Shown: positions 25,564 to 33,939 of the stretch, in pieces
Layout of the letters: every line of letters starts with the position of its first letter
Numbering within the stretch: position 1 is the first letter of the stretch
Origin: G965276765 sp965276825
Lineage (GTDB): Bacteria > Actinomycetota > Acidimicrobiia > Acidimicrobiales > Palsa-688
NCBI GenBank assembly: GCA_965276825.1
Contig: OZ255630.1
Location: 310,001-374,000, forward strand
Length of the DNA: 64,000 nucleotides
Reading direction: 5' to 3'
Notes under the pieces: generated by a model
The model's input: only the letters and a program-made list of their open reading frames with translations
Told to the model about the DNA's origin: nothing
Databases searched by the model: none
Program-made: the position numbers and the translations under genes

Positions 25564-26577
25564 TCACATGCGTGTTGAAGATGTCCGCACAATGAGTTCC
25601 GTCTCCACCCTTACGTTCCGGGCCGCACCGGACGGCTCCGCGATACGCGAGAGCAGGAACGCCACCGCGTTCTGAGCGAGACCAACAACGGGCTGGTTCA
25701 CGGTTGTAATAGGCGGGTTATAGAGCTCGGAGAGCTGAGTGCCGTCGAAGCCCGTAACCAGAATAGTTCCAGGCACATCCACGCCAAAATCGCGCAGGCC
25801 GGAAATGACGCCGACGGCATTGATGTCTGCACCCGCAACAACGGCATCGGGGAGTCTGCCGCGACGAACCATCTCCGCCGCGGCGGCATAGCCAGCCTCG
25901 ACGCTGAAGTTGTCGATCACGTGCGGGTCTGCCTGAAGTCGGAGCTCTTGTACCAGTCGTTCGAATGCCTGCCGTCGACCGCGACCGACGGAATTCTGGT
26001 CGTCAGCGCTGGCGAGTACCAATCGGCGTGCGCCACGGCTGGCCAAATGCTGCAGGACAAGTCGCATGCCTGCGTCATCGTCGACGCCGACGAAGTCGCC
26101 TTGTAAGTCGTCGATCTTACGATCGATCTGAATCACGGGAATGCTGTCCAGCGCTTCAAGTACGGCCGGCATTGACTCCTCGGAGTTCTGCGAGACAAGC
26201 AGTATCCCGTCGACACGGCGCCCCACGAGCGTCCGAAGCCGCTTCGCTTCCTGCTCCACGTCGCCGTGTGAGTCCGCCACGATCAACTCGAAGCCGTGGG
26301 TCTGTAGTTCGGCTTCGGTGGCAGCAATCAGCTCTGAAAAGTGGGGATTGCCGATTACCGGCACGATCATGCCCACAGTGCGGGTAATGCCCTCGCGAAG
26401 AGCGCGGGCGATGGGATGCACCGTGTAGCCAAGCCGTCCCGCTGCCTCAGTGACGGATCGCGTGGTCTCTGACGACACCCGCTTCTTGCCGCCAAGGGCC
26501 CGCGATGCCGTGGCCAGTGACACGCCCGCGGCGTTCGCTACATCTTGCAACTTGACCGGCTGCTCCGGCATGTCCAT
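25564..26577 (-). CDS. LacI-family regulator (second nucleoside locus)
   Basis: Repressor-type protein of about 337 residues with an N-terminal HTH (VKLQDVANAAGVSLATASRA, then VTEAAGRLGYTVHPIARALR) and a sugar-binding-protein-like sensor (VGMIVPVIGNPHFSELI; VDGILLVSQNSEE; VQELRLQ; DAVVAGADINAVGV; ITTVNQPVVGL). The ATG at 26577 is favoured by GAGGAGGGGAAGG just upstream. It is divergent from the nucleoside hydrolase at 26717, with the palindrome at 26678-26695 between them. Codon choice is visibly less GC-extreme than in the surrounding genes, consistent with a separate origin. Confidence 0.9.
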   Translation of the reverse strand: MDMPEQPVKLQDVANAAGVSLATASRALGGKKRVSSETTRSVTEAAGRLGYTVHPIARALREGITRTVGMIVPVIGNPHFSELIAATEAELQTHGFELIVADSHGDVEQEAKRLRTLVGRRVDGILLVSQNSEESMPAVLEALDSIPVIQIDRKIDDLQGDFVGVDDDAGMRLVLQHLASRGARRLVLASADDQNSVGRGRRQAFERLVQELRLQADPHVIDNFSVEAGYAAAAEMVRRGRLPDAVVAGADINAVGVISGLRDFGVDVPGTILVTGFDGTQLSELYNPPITTVNQPVVGLAQNAVAFLLSRIAEPSGAARNVRVETELIVRTSSTRM

Positions 26578-26633
26578 GCCCTTCCCCTCCTCTCGCCCGG
26601 ACTCCCGGGCTTGGGATCGTACGGCGATCGTGC

Positions 26634-26662
26634 TTGACACAGCGCGTCACGAGTGCAAACGT
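26634..26662 (+). promoter_or_regulatory. Possible promoter for the nucleoside hydrolase
   Basis: TTGACA at 26634-26639 is a perfect -35 box. The hexamer 17 bases on (AAACGT) is a poor -10, so only the -35 half is convincing. The operator lies immediately downstream, where binding would block transcription. Confidence 0.35.
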
Positions 26663-26677
26663 TCTGGCAACTTTCGA

Positions 26678-26695
26678 TGCGGAAACGATTCCGCA
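26678..26695. promoter_or_regulatory. LacI-type operator, 18-bp palindrome
   Basis: TGCGGAAACGATTCCGCA has 7-bp perfect arms around a 4-bp centre containing the CG dinucleotide typical of LacI-family sites. It lies between the divergent lacI (start 26577) and hydrolase (start 26717) genes. It is unlike the CTACAnGTGTAG sites, so this is a separate regulatory unit. Confidence 0.65.
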
Positions 26696-26716
26696 CCTCA
26701 GCGCCGAGGAGGGCAA

Positions 26717-27649
26717 ATGACAGTACCTGTCATCATCGATTGCGATCCCGGCCACGACGACGTCGTCGCCATCTGGTTAGCAGCTGGAAATCCGAGCATC
26801 GACCTGCGTGCGATCACCACCGTCGGGGGGAATGGCCATCTCGAGCACACGACGCTGAACGCTCGAGTCGCGACGACCGTGGCTGGCATCACCGGAGTGC
26901 CGATCTCCGCGGGCGCGGCGCAGCCGCTCACCCGCAGACTGCAGACAGCGCCGCACATCCACGGCGACAACGCGCTCGGCGGTGTTGACCTGCCCGATCC
27001 GACCACGCCCCTCGACCCGCGGACCGCGCTTGAGCTGATGGTCGACACGCTTCGGGCCTCCCCCGAGCGGATCGCCCTCGTGCCAACGGGGCCGCTGACG
27101 AACATCGCGCAGCTCATCCAGCAGCACCCGGACGTCCTCGAGAAGGTCGGACGGATCGTCTGGATGGGCGGATCAACCACTCGCGGAAACATCACCGCGT
27201 ACGCCGAGTTCAACGCGTGGGTCGATCCTGAGGCCATAGACGTGGTGGTGCAATCCGGCATTCCGTTCACCATGGTGGGGCTGAACATCACGCATCAGGC
27301 GCTCATCACGCCTGAGGTGCTCGATCGGATCGCAGCGATCGGCAACGAGACTGCCGCGTTCGGCGTGCAGCTCCTCCGCTTCTTCAACTCGACATACGAG
27401 GCGGCGGAGAGCATGCCGGCCGGACCGCTGCACGACCCGATCACGATCGCGCTTCTCGCCGACCCGGGGATCGTCGAAAGCGTCGAGAGTCACATCGACG
27501 TCGAGCTCGAGGGGACGTTCACGGCGGGGGCAACCGTCATCGACCTGCACGACATGCTGCAGAAGCCGAAGAACGTCGTCGTGCCGATCCGGCTCGACGT
27601 CGACCGCTTCTGGGACTTGATTACGGATTCCATCAGAAACTTGCGATAG
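26717..27649 (+). CDS. Nucleoside hydrolase (IUNH family), second locus
   Basis: A 310-residue N-ribohydrolase: VIIDCDPGHDDVVAIWLAAG at the N-terminus, HIHGDNALGGVDLPDP near 85, VPTGPLTNIAQLI near 120, WMGGSTTRGNITAYAEFNAW near 145, and HDPITIALLADP near 237. The ATG at 26717 is behind GAGGAGGG. It resembles the frameshifted hydrolase at 8989-9920 more than the other three (shared TMVGLxxTHQAL). It is paired with its own LacI regulator. Confidence 0.92.
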   Translation: MTVPVIIDCDPGHDDVVAIWLAAGNPSIDLRAITTVGGNGHLEHTTLNARVATTVAGITGVPISAGAAQPLTRRLQTAPHIHGDNALGGVDLPDPTTPLDPRTALELMVDTLRASPERIALVPTGPLTNIAQLIQQHPDVLEKVGRIVWMGGSTTRGNITAYAEFNAWVDPEAIDVVVQSGIPFTMVGLNITHQALITPEVLDRIAAIGNETAAFGVQLLRFFNSTYEAAESMPAGPLHDPITIALLADPGIVESVESHIDVELEGTFTAGATVIDLHDMLQKPKNVVVPIRLDVDRFWDLITDSIRNLR

Positions 27650-27779
27650 AGCGCGCTCGCCTCGCACGGGTCATTCGGATCTTATCGTGACGCGACCCTC
27701 TCCATACTTCCACACCAAGCTCGACACGGGCGACAGCACGGATGCGCGCACGCGGCGCGCTCATCGATCAAAGGAGATC

Positions 27780-28200
27780 AGGAAAGGAAAACGCGCATCA
27801 CCGTGGCTCTCGCCACGGGAATTGCGCTCAGCAGGCGCTCTGTTCCTCAAGGGGTGCGGCGAAGCCCCGTCGAAATCCGCGACGAAGGCGGATCCTAAGG
27901 TTAGGTGCCAGCTGGTCATGGATACGCGAGACTATGAAAGCCCCGAACGGGCAGATATCCGGGGCGCGAACGTCTGGCACGAACACCGACAAGAGGGTCC
28001 CAGCGTGCGTGACAAGCAGGCACTTGCGGCCGCCGAGCCGCAGCAGAGTCGCGTACCAATCGTCCCCCTGACGCCGGCAGCATCGCCGCCTCAGGATCAG
28101 GTCGGCCAACCAGATTCTGCAGGTTGGCCGTGCAGCGAAGGACGAGCACGCCAAAGCCTACGATGCGGAAGCGTTGCCAGCGGCTGAACGCTCTCAGTGT
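27780..28200 (+). pseudogene. Remnant of an ABC transporter solute-binding lipoprotein
   Basis: A strong ribosome site (AAAGGAGA at 27771-27778) is followed, across a frame break, by ITVALATGIAL and SAGALFLKGCGEAPSKSATK. That is a signal peptide with a lipobox (Cys) and a Ser/Thr/Lys linker as in sugar-binding lipoproteins. Downstream pieces such as QLVMDTRDYE hint at the mature part, but no complete domain can be assembled and there are several frame changes. It follows the hydrolase as the expected transporter gene would, and is cut by IS3 copy 2. Confidence 0.35.
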
Positions 28201-28256
28201 TCTCGTTGAGCCCCGTCAAGGACCCCTGGGCATCTCCCCGTTGTCCGGACGGGTGA

Positions 28257-29144
28257 TTATGAAGCTTGACGGTACTGCTGCTCCCACTCGGTTGGCGGTA
28301 TGCCGTTGAGGGTGGTGTGAAGCCTGGACGTGTTGTACCAGTTGATCCACCGGAAGATGGCCCGACGAGCCTCGGCCCGGGTGGAGAAGATCTGTCCTTG
28401 GAGACATTCCCGCTTCAGGCTCTCCCAGAAGCTCTCGGCCACCGCGTTGTCCCAGCAGATACCGGTCTTTCCGACCGAGGGGCGCAGTTGGCGGGCCTGG
28501 CAGAAGTCCAGGTAGTCGTTGGCCGTGTACTGGCTGCCCCTATCGGCGTGGGCGATGACACCAGCCACGGAGTGGTCGCCACCTCGGGCCGCGACGGCCA
28601 TTCCGAGGGCGTCGAGGACAAGTTCGGTGCGTATGTGGTCGGCCATCGAGTAGCCCAGCAGGCGGCGGCTGCCCAGGTCGAGCACCGAGGCCAGATACAG
28701 CCAACCTTCCCCGGTGGGGATGTAGGTGATGTCCTGACACCACGCCACATCAGGCGCTCCAGGCGCGAAGCGCCGGCCGACGAGATCGGGGATCACATAG
28801 TCGTCAGGGCCGGGAAAGGTGGTGCGGATGCTGCGACGCCGGAACCGGCCGGCTATGCCGTGCAAGCGCATCAGACGGGCCACCCGCTTGACGTTGACGA
28901 CCAGCCCGGCGTGACGCAACGCCTTGTACATGCGCGGCACCCCGTAGTTGCCATCCGCGGCGTCGAACAGCTCGCGCATCAACGCCACCAGCTCGGCCTC
29001 GGCCAGCTGACGCTCCGTCGGCCCGGCCGCCTGGCGGGCCGCCCAGTCGTAGTAGCCCGACGTTGACACCCCGACCGCCTCGCACGCCACCGTCACCGGG
29101 AACCCGGCTGCCTTCTGATCATCGACACCCACGTAGCGGGTCAC
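28257..29144 (-). CDS. IS3 transposase orfB (rve integrase core), intact
   Basis: Catalytic subunit of 295 residues. HTH_21-like region GNYGVPRMYKALRHAGL near 66; DDE core with DVAWCQDITYIPT, AHADRGSQYTANDY and NAVAESFWESLKRE; and the usual C-terminus WINWYNTSRLHTTLNGIPPT. The GTG start overlaps the orfA stop (GTGA). This copy could supply transposase for both elements. Confidence 0.93.
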   Translation of the reverse strand: MTRYVGVDDQKAAGFPVTVACEAVGVSTSGYYDWAARQAAGPTERQLAEAELVALMRELFDAADGNYGVPRMYKALRHAGLVVNVKRVARLMRLHGIAGRFRRRSIRTTFPGPDDYVIPDLVGRRFAPGAPDVAWCQDITYIPTGEGWLYLASVLDLGSRRLLGYSMADHIRTELVLDALGMAVAARGGDHSVAGVIAHADRGSQYTANDYLDFCQARQLRPSVGKTGICWDNAVAESFWESLKRECLQGQIFSTRAEARRAIFRWINWYNTSRLHTTLNGIPPTEWEQQYRQAS

Positions 29145-29464
29145 GGTGTCGACGTCTCTTTGATCCAGAAGGCCAGAGATCGTTTGAGCAGATCTCGTTC
29201 CATCCGCAACTGCGCGTTCTCCGCTCGCAGCTCGACAAGATCAGACCGGTCATCCGCGGTCAGCCCCTGGCGGTCACCCCGCTCGATCCGCTCCAGGCCG
29301 ACCCAGTTACCGAGCGTCCCCGGATTCACACCGACCGCTCGACCCACCTCGGCGATAGGACGGCCCTCGTCGAGCACCATCGCCACCGCGTCTCGCCGGA
29401 ACTCCGGCGGGAACTTCGAAAGACGACCCCTCGCAGTGGTCCTCTCCTTGTCGGACATGGACAA
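29141..29464 (-). CDS. IS3 transposase orfA (HTH protein)
   Basis: 107 residues, almost identical to the copy at 22425-22748: RRDAVAMVLDEGRPIAEVGR, helix-turn-helix GVNPGTLGNWVG, and a C-terminal heptad-like ELRAENAQLRMERDLLKR. It overlaps orfB by GTGA. Confidence 0.92.
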   Translation of the reverse strand: MSMSDKERTTARGRLSKFPPEFRRDAVAMVLDEGRPIAEVGRAVGVNPGTLGNWVGLERIERGDRQGLTADDRSDLVELRAENAQLRMERDLLKRSLAFWIKETSTP

Positions 29465-29503
29465 CCTCCTATATGAGATGTCCGTCCAACGGGGGGATGC
29501 TCA

Positions 29504-30165
29504 ATCAGCCCGGTGGTGTCGACCTGACGCACCCCGCTGTAGCCGGTACGCGACAGGGCGGCCTCGCGTTGCACGAACCTCATGGCCGCGGCGACGCCCT
29601 CGTGGTGGGCGTCCCAAATCTTCTGTCTGCCCTCGGCGGGAGCGGCCGCCCACAACACGCTCACCGACTTCGGTGCCGAGAACGTGAGATCGAAGCCGGC
29701 CACCGCCTGGCGTTGCCCGCCCCGCCGGATCGCCGCCTGTTTCGCGGCCCACTGCTCGGCGGCCCGAGCCCGGAACGCCGCTTGTTCGTTGTCGATCCGC
29801 TCCCGGCTGGCCCCCGCGTCGCCCAGGGCGAGTTCTCGCTGCGCCCACCGGGCCGTCTGATCGCGGTCATGGACGGCCCGCGCCGCCATCAGACGCTCGT
29901 CGACGCTGCGGAACGTCAACGGCGGGCGCCCTAACGGTGCCTCGGTCACGGGGTGAGCGAGGCGGCCGAAGGTGCGGCGCATCTGCTCCTCGTTGACCTG
30001 CCCAGACAGACCTAGCTCCGGATCCGCAGCCGTCCCGCCCCACCGCCCGGGTGACTCTCCCCGGCCGACGTCGAACGGATAATAGTCGCCCACGGCTTCG
30101 CCCGCGACTTGGTCCCACAAGTACTGCCAGCCGTTCCCGGCGAAGATCCGTCCGATGGTGAGCAT
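29504..30165 (-). pseudogene. MobF-type (TrwC/TraI) relaxase, N-terminal fragment cut by IS3
   Basis: About 220 residues of a conjugative relaxase. MLTIGRIFAGNGWQYLWDQV and DYYPFDVGRGESPGRW hold the catalytic Tyr region. GLSGQVNEEQMRRTFG follows, then GFDLTFSAPKSVSVLWAAA and FVQREAALSRTGYSGVRQVD. The next motif in the family, the metal-binding His triad (LHWH), is lost at the IS boundary, and nothing like it lies on the other side of the IS, so more than an insertion happened. It implies a former plasmid or integrative conjugative element. Confidence 0.85.
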
Positions 30166-30619
30166 CCACCCCGCACCGGGCAGCCAGACCGCCCCCTGTC
30201 GCGGACTCCCACCGGCGCGGCGTCAGGTTCGGCCCGGCGCCGGGCCGCCCTTCCGGGATCACTCCAGTGCAAGGGTGCGCTGAGCCTGATGCCGTTCCCC
30301 GCGCCGGCCATCCAGGCGGTCACGGACGCCGGATCCGATCAACGTTGCGGGGTCGCTCCCGGCGCTGCGAGGATCGGGTGGTTAGCGCCGCCCGGTGGGC
30401 GTCGGCGTGATGAACGCCTGGGATTGGGTGCTGGGCCACGAGAGGCTCGGCGGAGCCGCGACAGTGGTCCCCCGGTGCATGAGATAGCGGGACGGCCGGT
30501 AGGTAGGGCTCGCCTGGGGCGGACGGCGTCAAGGGGGCCACGACTCGTAGGGTGGCCGCGTCTGCTGTTCCGTCGACGGCGTGGGGGGGACAGCGAGCCA
30601 TCAGGCGGCTCGGAGGGGT
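30166..30619. other. Spacer upstream of the relaxase remnant, no gene recognised
   Basis: Several overlapping open frames exist on both strands, as expected at this GC content, but none shows a ribosome site, a domain or consistent codon bias. It may hold the leader of the former relaxase gene. Confidence 0.4.
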
Positions 30620-31064
30620 GGCGGGAGTCCAGTCGGGCTCGGGGAGGATGTGCCTGGCTGGGGGTTGTCGAAGGTGTGGGCCCACAGCCGGTCTACTGGA
30701 GGAGAGGGCAGTAGGCACTCGGTTGCCGGGATTGGGGTGCGCGAGCCAATTTGCCGCTGTCGCTTGACGGGGGCGAACGAACACCGAGATGGGGGCGAGC
30801 GAACAGCGAGGCGTCGGGGTCGGGGGCCTCGGCCTGGGCTCGGTGGTGTCGGTGCCGACATCTCCGACGGCGGCCAGCTGCGGATGTGAGTGGGGAAGTG
30901 CTCGGAAGGCAGTGGGGAAGCCGGAGGGCGGTGATGGAGAAGACCGAGCGGCGATGGGGAACTCGGCGGATGGTGATGGGGAAGTCTCGGGGTCAGGCTC
31001 AGACTGCTACTGACGATGAGGGGGGTTTGCGTTGACAGCGGTTCCTGGCGGGGTTATACCGGTG
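30620..31064. repeat. Dispersed degenerate repeat, copy A (upstream of the thiamine operon)
   Basis: Aligns with 36297-36770 at roughly 80 percent by eye. Shared blocks include GTCCAGTCGGGCTCGG, GCCTGGCTGGGGGTTG, GACGGGGGCGAACGAACACC, GGTGTCGGTGCCGACA, CAGCTGCGGATGT and GTGGGGAAGTGCTCGGA. The similarity continues to GGCGGGGT(T)ATAC, the -10 region of the thi promoter. Neither copy encodes a recognisable protein. Between them lies exactly the thiamine operon plus about 270 bp. Confidence 0.75.
31032..31060 (+). promoter_or_regulatory. Promoter of the thiamine operon
   Basis: A perfect -35 TTGACA (31032-31037), 17-bp spacer and TATACC (31055-31060) place the start of transcription near 31067, right at the 5' side of the TPP riboswitch. 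Confidence 0.65.
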
Positions 31065-31069
31065 GTGTC

Positions 31070-31157
31070 ACACGGGAGTCCGGGCTTACCGGGCTGAGAG
31101 GGGCGATGTGGTCGCCCGACCGTCGAACCTGATCCGGGTCATGCCGGTGGAGGGAGA
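31070..31157 (+). ncRNA. TPP riboswitch (THI element)
   Basis: The conserved elements occur in order: CGGGAGTCCGGG, CCGGGCTGAGAGGGGC, GAACCTGATCCGGGTCATGC and CGGTGGAGGGA. These match the THI-box consensus (CUGAGA, then GAACCUGAUC..GGxUxAUxCC..xxxAGGGA). The terminal GGAGGGA is also the ribosome site of thiE 8 bases before its GTG, so thiamine pyrophosphate binding should hide it and block translation, repressing the operon. Confidence 0.93.
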
Positions 31158-31165
31158 AGTCGTCT

Positions 31166-31807
31166 GTGTTTGGGCGCTGCCATCTGATTACCGACGTTCG
31201 TTTTGGCCGGGACCCACTGATGGTGCTGCCTGCGGCGTTGGATGCCGGTGTCGATGTGATCCAGGTGCGGGTGAAAGATGTCGGCGATCGTGAGGCGCTG
31301 GCCTTGGTCGAGGCCGTCTTGGCGTTGTGCGTCCCGTACGGGGCGTCGTGCATCGTCGACGATCGCTTGGACGTGGCCTTGGCGACGGGCGCGCACGGGG
31401 TGCACTTGGGCGCCGAGGATCTGCCGGTGGCCGTGGCCCGGAGGGTCGCGGGCCCTGACTTATTGATCGGTGCGACGGTACGCAACTCGACGACGGCGCG
31501 AGAGGCGGTGGTAGCCGGCGCTTCTTATTTGGGTACCGGTCCTGCGTTCGCCACGACGACCAAGGACGGCCTGCCCGGGCCGATCGGTGTCGATGGGGTG
31601 GGCGCGGTGTGCGCCTCTGTGAGCGTGCCGGTCGTCGCCATCGGCGGGGTCACCGCGGAACGCGTCGGGGCCCTGCTCGCCGCCGGTGCGTACGGGGTGG
31701 CCGTGGTCGGGGCGGTCTCCGACTCGTCCAATCCGAGGACGGCGGCCCGCGGGCTGGTCGAGGCGCTCGCCGCTGGTCCGGGTGCACCGATCGGCGTGTT
31801 TGGGTGA
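31166..31807 (+). CDS. thiE: Thiamine-phosphate synthase
   Basis: Joins HMP-pyrophosphate and thiazole phosphate to thiamine phosphate. 213 residues in a TIM barrel: VIQVRVKDVGDREALALV near 32 (pyrophosphate-binding region), CIVDDRLDVALATGAHGVHL near 63, LGAEDLPVAVARR, YLGTGPAFATTTKDG near 117 and VVAIGGVTAERV near 150. The GTG start uses the ribosome site inside the riboswitch. Its stop overlaps thiO (GTGA). The usual Ser in the VStH motif is replaced (GATVRNS), a variation seen in the family. Confidence 0.9.
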   Translation: MFGRCHLITDVRFGRDPLMVLPAALDAGVDVIQVRVKDVGDREALALVEAVLALCVPYGASCIVDDRLDVALATGAHGVHLGAEDLPVAVARRVAGPDLLIGATVRNSTTAREAVVAGASYLGTGPAFATTTKDGLPGPIGVDGVGAVCASVSVPVVAIGGVTAERVGALLAAGAYGVAVVGAVSDSSNPRTAARGLVEALAAGPGAPIGVFG

Positions 31808-32949
31808 CGGGCGCCGATGTGGTGGTGGTGGGCGGTGGAATCATCGGCTTGTCGGTGGGCTGGCGGGCGGCCGCGTCCGGACGGTCGGTGGTCGTGGTGG
31901 ACCCGACGCCGGGGCAGGGAGCATCGAGGGTGGCGGCAGGGATGCTGGCCCCGGTGACCGAGGCCCGGGCGGCCGAGGGGCCGCTGAGCCGGTTGGGTCT
32001 GTTGTCGCTGCGACGCTGGCCGGCCTTCGCGGAGGGGCTGGCTGGCGACGCTGGCGTCGGGACGCCAGAAGAGCTGGGGCTACGCCGGGAGGGCACGCTG
32101 CAGGTCGCCTTCGACGAGGACGACCGCCGGGCTCTCGAGGAGTTGGCGGCTGTGCACCGGACGCTGGGCCTGGACAGTGAGTGGCTGTCGCCCCGGGCGT
32201 GCCGGGAGCTGGTGCCGCTGCTCACCCCCCGCATCCGCGGCGGTCTGCGGGTGGTCGACGACTGGCAGGCCGACCCCCGGCGGGTGGTCGCCGCTCTGGT
32301 CACCGCGGTGGGCTGTCGGGGCGGGACCGTCCGAACGGCGGTCGTGAGAGGCCTGCACCGGGACCGTGCGTCGGGCGCCGTCGCCGGCGTCACGCTCGGG
32401 GATGGCTCGGTGCTCGACGCGGGAGCCGTAGTCCTGGCGGCCGGCGTCGGTTTCGGCGCCTTGGAGGGTCTGCCCACGGAGGTCCGGTTGCCGATCCGTC
32501 CCGTCAAGGGGGAGATCCTGCGCTTGCGGGCCGCCCCGGGCGCGGCGCTGCTGCCCTTGACCGTGCGGGCCAGCGTCGAGGGGCTGTCGGTCTACCTGGT
32601 CCCCCGGCGCGACGGTGAGGTCGTCGTCGGGGCGACCATGCAAGAGGCGGGATTCGACACCTCCGTCCGCAGCGGTGCGGTCCTCGACCTGCTACGCGCC
32701 GCGATCGACGTGGTGCCCGGCCTCGGCGAGCTGCCCCTCGTCGAGGCGGTGGCCGGTCTGCGGCCGGCCACTCCCGACAACGCTCCGCTGCTGGGGCCCA
32801 CTGCGGTGACAGGGCTACACGTCGCCGCCGGCCACTTCCGCAACGGTGTGCTGTTGGCGCCGGTCACCGCGGATGTCGTTGTCGGCGCCCTCGACTCCGG
32901 CGCGCTGAGCGAAGAGGCAAACCCTTTCTCCGCTGGGAGGTTCTCGTGA
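31804..32949 (+). CDS. thiO: Glycine oxidase ThiO
   Basis: FAD enzyme that oxidises glycine to dehydroglycine for thiazole synthesis in aerobes. About 381 residues. ADVVVVGGGIIGLSVGWRAA is the Rossmann FAD site, followed by VVVVDPTPGQGASRVAAGML, and the C-terminal half has GEVVVGATMQEAGFDTSV and VEAVAGLRPATPDNAPLLGP, then GHFRNGVLLAPVTADVV as in ThiO proteins. GTG at 31804 overlaps the thiE stop, and its own stop overlaps thiS (GTGA). Confidence 0.92.
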   Translation: MTGADVVVVGGGIIGLSVGWRAAASGRSVVVVDPTPGQGASRVAAGMLAPVTEARAAEGPLSRLGLLSLRRWPAFAEGLAGDAGVGTPEELGLRREGTLQVAFDEDDRRALEELAAVHRTLGLDSEWLSPRACRELVPLLTPRIRGGLRVVDDWQADPRRVVAALVTAVGCRGGTVRTAVVRGLHRDRASGAVAGVTLGDGSVLDAGAVVLAAGVGFGALEGLPTEVRLPIRPVKGEILRLRAAPGAALLPLTVRASVEGLSVYLVPRRDGEVVVGATMQEAGFDTSVRSGAVLDLLRAAIDVVPGLGELPLVEAVAGLRPATPDNAPLLGPTAVTGLHVAAGHFRNGVLLAPVTADVVVGALDSGALSEEANPFSAGRFS

Positions 32950-33149
32950 TCGAACTGCTCGTCAATGGTGAGCCCCGCCATGTCGAGGAGCCGGCGACGG
33001 TCGAGGCACTCGTCGAGGTGCTGGCCTGTGGCCGGCGTGGCGTTGCTGTCGCCGTCAACTCCACCGTCGTGGCCCGCAGCGCCTGGGCTGACACCGCTCT
33101 GGCACCCGGTGACACCGTCGAGGTCCTCCGCGCCGTGCAGGGAGGCTGA
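32946..33149 (+). CDS. thiS: Sulfur carrier protein ThiS
   Basis: A 67-residue ubiquitin-like protein ending in QGG; the Gly-Gly tail is adenylated and thiocarboxylated to supply sulfur for the thiazole ring. MIELLVNGEPRHVEEPATVE and VAVAVNSTVVARSAW are family-typical. No thiF adenylyltransferase is encoded in this operon, so activation must come from elsewhere. Confidence 0.93.
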   Translation: MIELLVNGEPRHVEEPATVEALVEVLACGRRGVAVAVNSTVVARSAWADTALAPGDTVEVLRAVQGG

Positions 33150-33150
33150 G

Positions 33151-33939
33151 ATGGCCGCAACGACAGCCGCCGCCGACTCGCTGGTGATCGCCGGGCGCCA
33201 TCTTGGCTCCCGCCTGATCCTCGGTACCGGCGGGACGCCGAGCATGGACGCTTTGGAAGCGGCGATCCGGGCGTCGGGCACCGAGCTGGTGACCGTCGCC
33301 GTGCGCCGGGTGACCCCGGGGGTCTCGGGGTCGGTGCTCGATGTGTGCGATCGGGCCGGGGTGCAAGTCGTGCCCAACACCGCCGGCTGCCGGACGGCAC
33401 GCGAAGCGGTCCTCACCGCCCAGGCAGCCAGGGAGGCGTTCGAGACCGACTGGGTGAAGCTGGAGGTTGTCTCCGACGACCGGTTGTTGCTGCCGGATCC
33501 CGTCGAGCTCCTCGACGCCGCCGAGCAGCTGGTCGACGATGGGTTCGCGGTCCTTGCATATACCAACGACGACCCGGTGACCGCCCTACGCCTCGCCGAC
33601 ATCGGCTGCGCCGCGGTGATGCCCCTCGGGTCACCGATCGGCAGTGGCATGGGCATCCGCAATCCGTACAACCTCGCCATCATCCGGGAACGTATCCAGG
33701 TTCCGCTGGTCCTTGACGCCGGGATCGGGACGGCCTCGGACGCCGCCATGGCCATGGAACTGGGCTGCGACGCCGTGCTCGTCGCCTCGGCGGTGACCAG
33801 GGCCCGCCACCCCGAGATCATGGCCGAGGCCATGGGCGCGGCGGTCCGGGCCGGCCGTCTCGCCCACCTCGCCGGGCGGATCCCCCGCCGCCTCTACGCC
33901 CAAGCCAGCACCACCAACGTCGGGCTTGCCGACCTGTGA
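33151..33939 (+). CDS. thiG: Thiazole synthase ThiG
   Basis: Forms the thiazole phosphate ring from DXP, dehydroglycine and ThiS thiocarboxylate. 262 residues: LILGTGGTPSMDALEAAI near 25, the Schiff-base Lys in DWVKLEVVSDDRLLLPD near 106, MPLGSPIGSGMGIRNPYNL near 155 and LDAGIGTASDAAMAMELGCD near 190. It starts 1 bp after the thiS stop and ends in a GTGA overlap with the next gene. Confidence 0.95.
   Translation: MAATTAAADSLVIAGRHLGSRLILGTGGTPSMDALEAAIRASGTELVTVAVRRVTPGVSGSVLDVCDRAGVQVVPNTAGCRTAREAVLTAQAAREAFETDWVKLEVVSDDRLLLPDPVELLDAAEQLVDDGFAVLAYTNDDPVTALRLADIGCAAVMPLGSPIGSGMGIRNPYNLAIIRERIQVPLVLDAGIGTASDAAMAMELGCDAVLVASAVTRARHPEIMAEAMGAAVRAGRLAHLAGRIPRRLYAQASTTNVGLADL

Larger units (their letters stand above)
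28227..29503 (-). mobile_element. IS3-family insertion sequence, copy 2 (full length)
   Basis: A 1277-bp element with the same inverted repeats as copy 1 (TGGGCATCTCCCCGTTG and TGAGCATCCCCCCGTTG). It encodes intact orfA and orfB. Unlike copy 1 it has no target duplication: CCC precedes it and ATC follows, with a MobF relaxase fragment on one side only. This is consistent with a deletion next to the element after insertion, or recombination between copies. Confidence 0.9.

Noticed and set aside
21624..29503. Composite transposon built from the two IS3 copies
   Set aside because: The outer ends do not share a target duplication (AGT on the far left, ATC on the far right); AGT flanks copy 1 alone.
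30166..31020. Several open frames of 70-200 codons upstream of the thiamine operon
   Set aside because: They overlap one another on both strands, and where they match frames in repeat copy B this is explained by nucleotide similarity.
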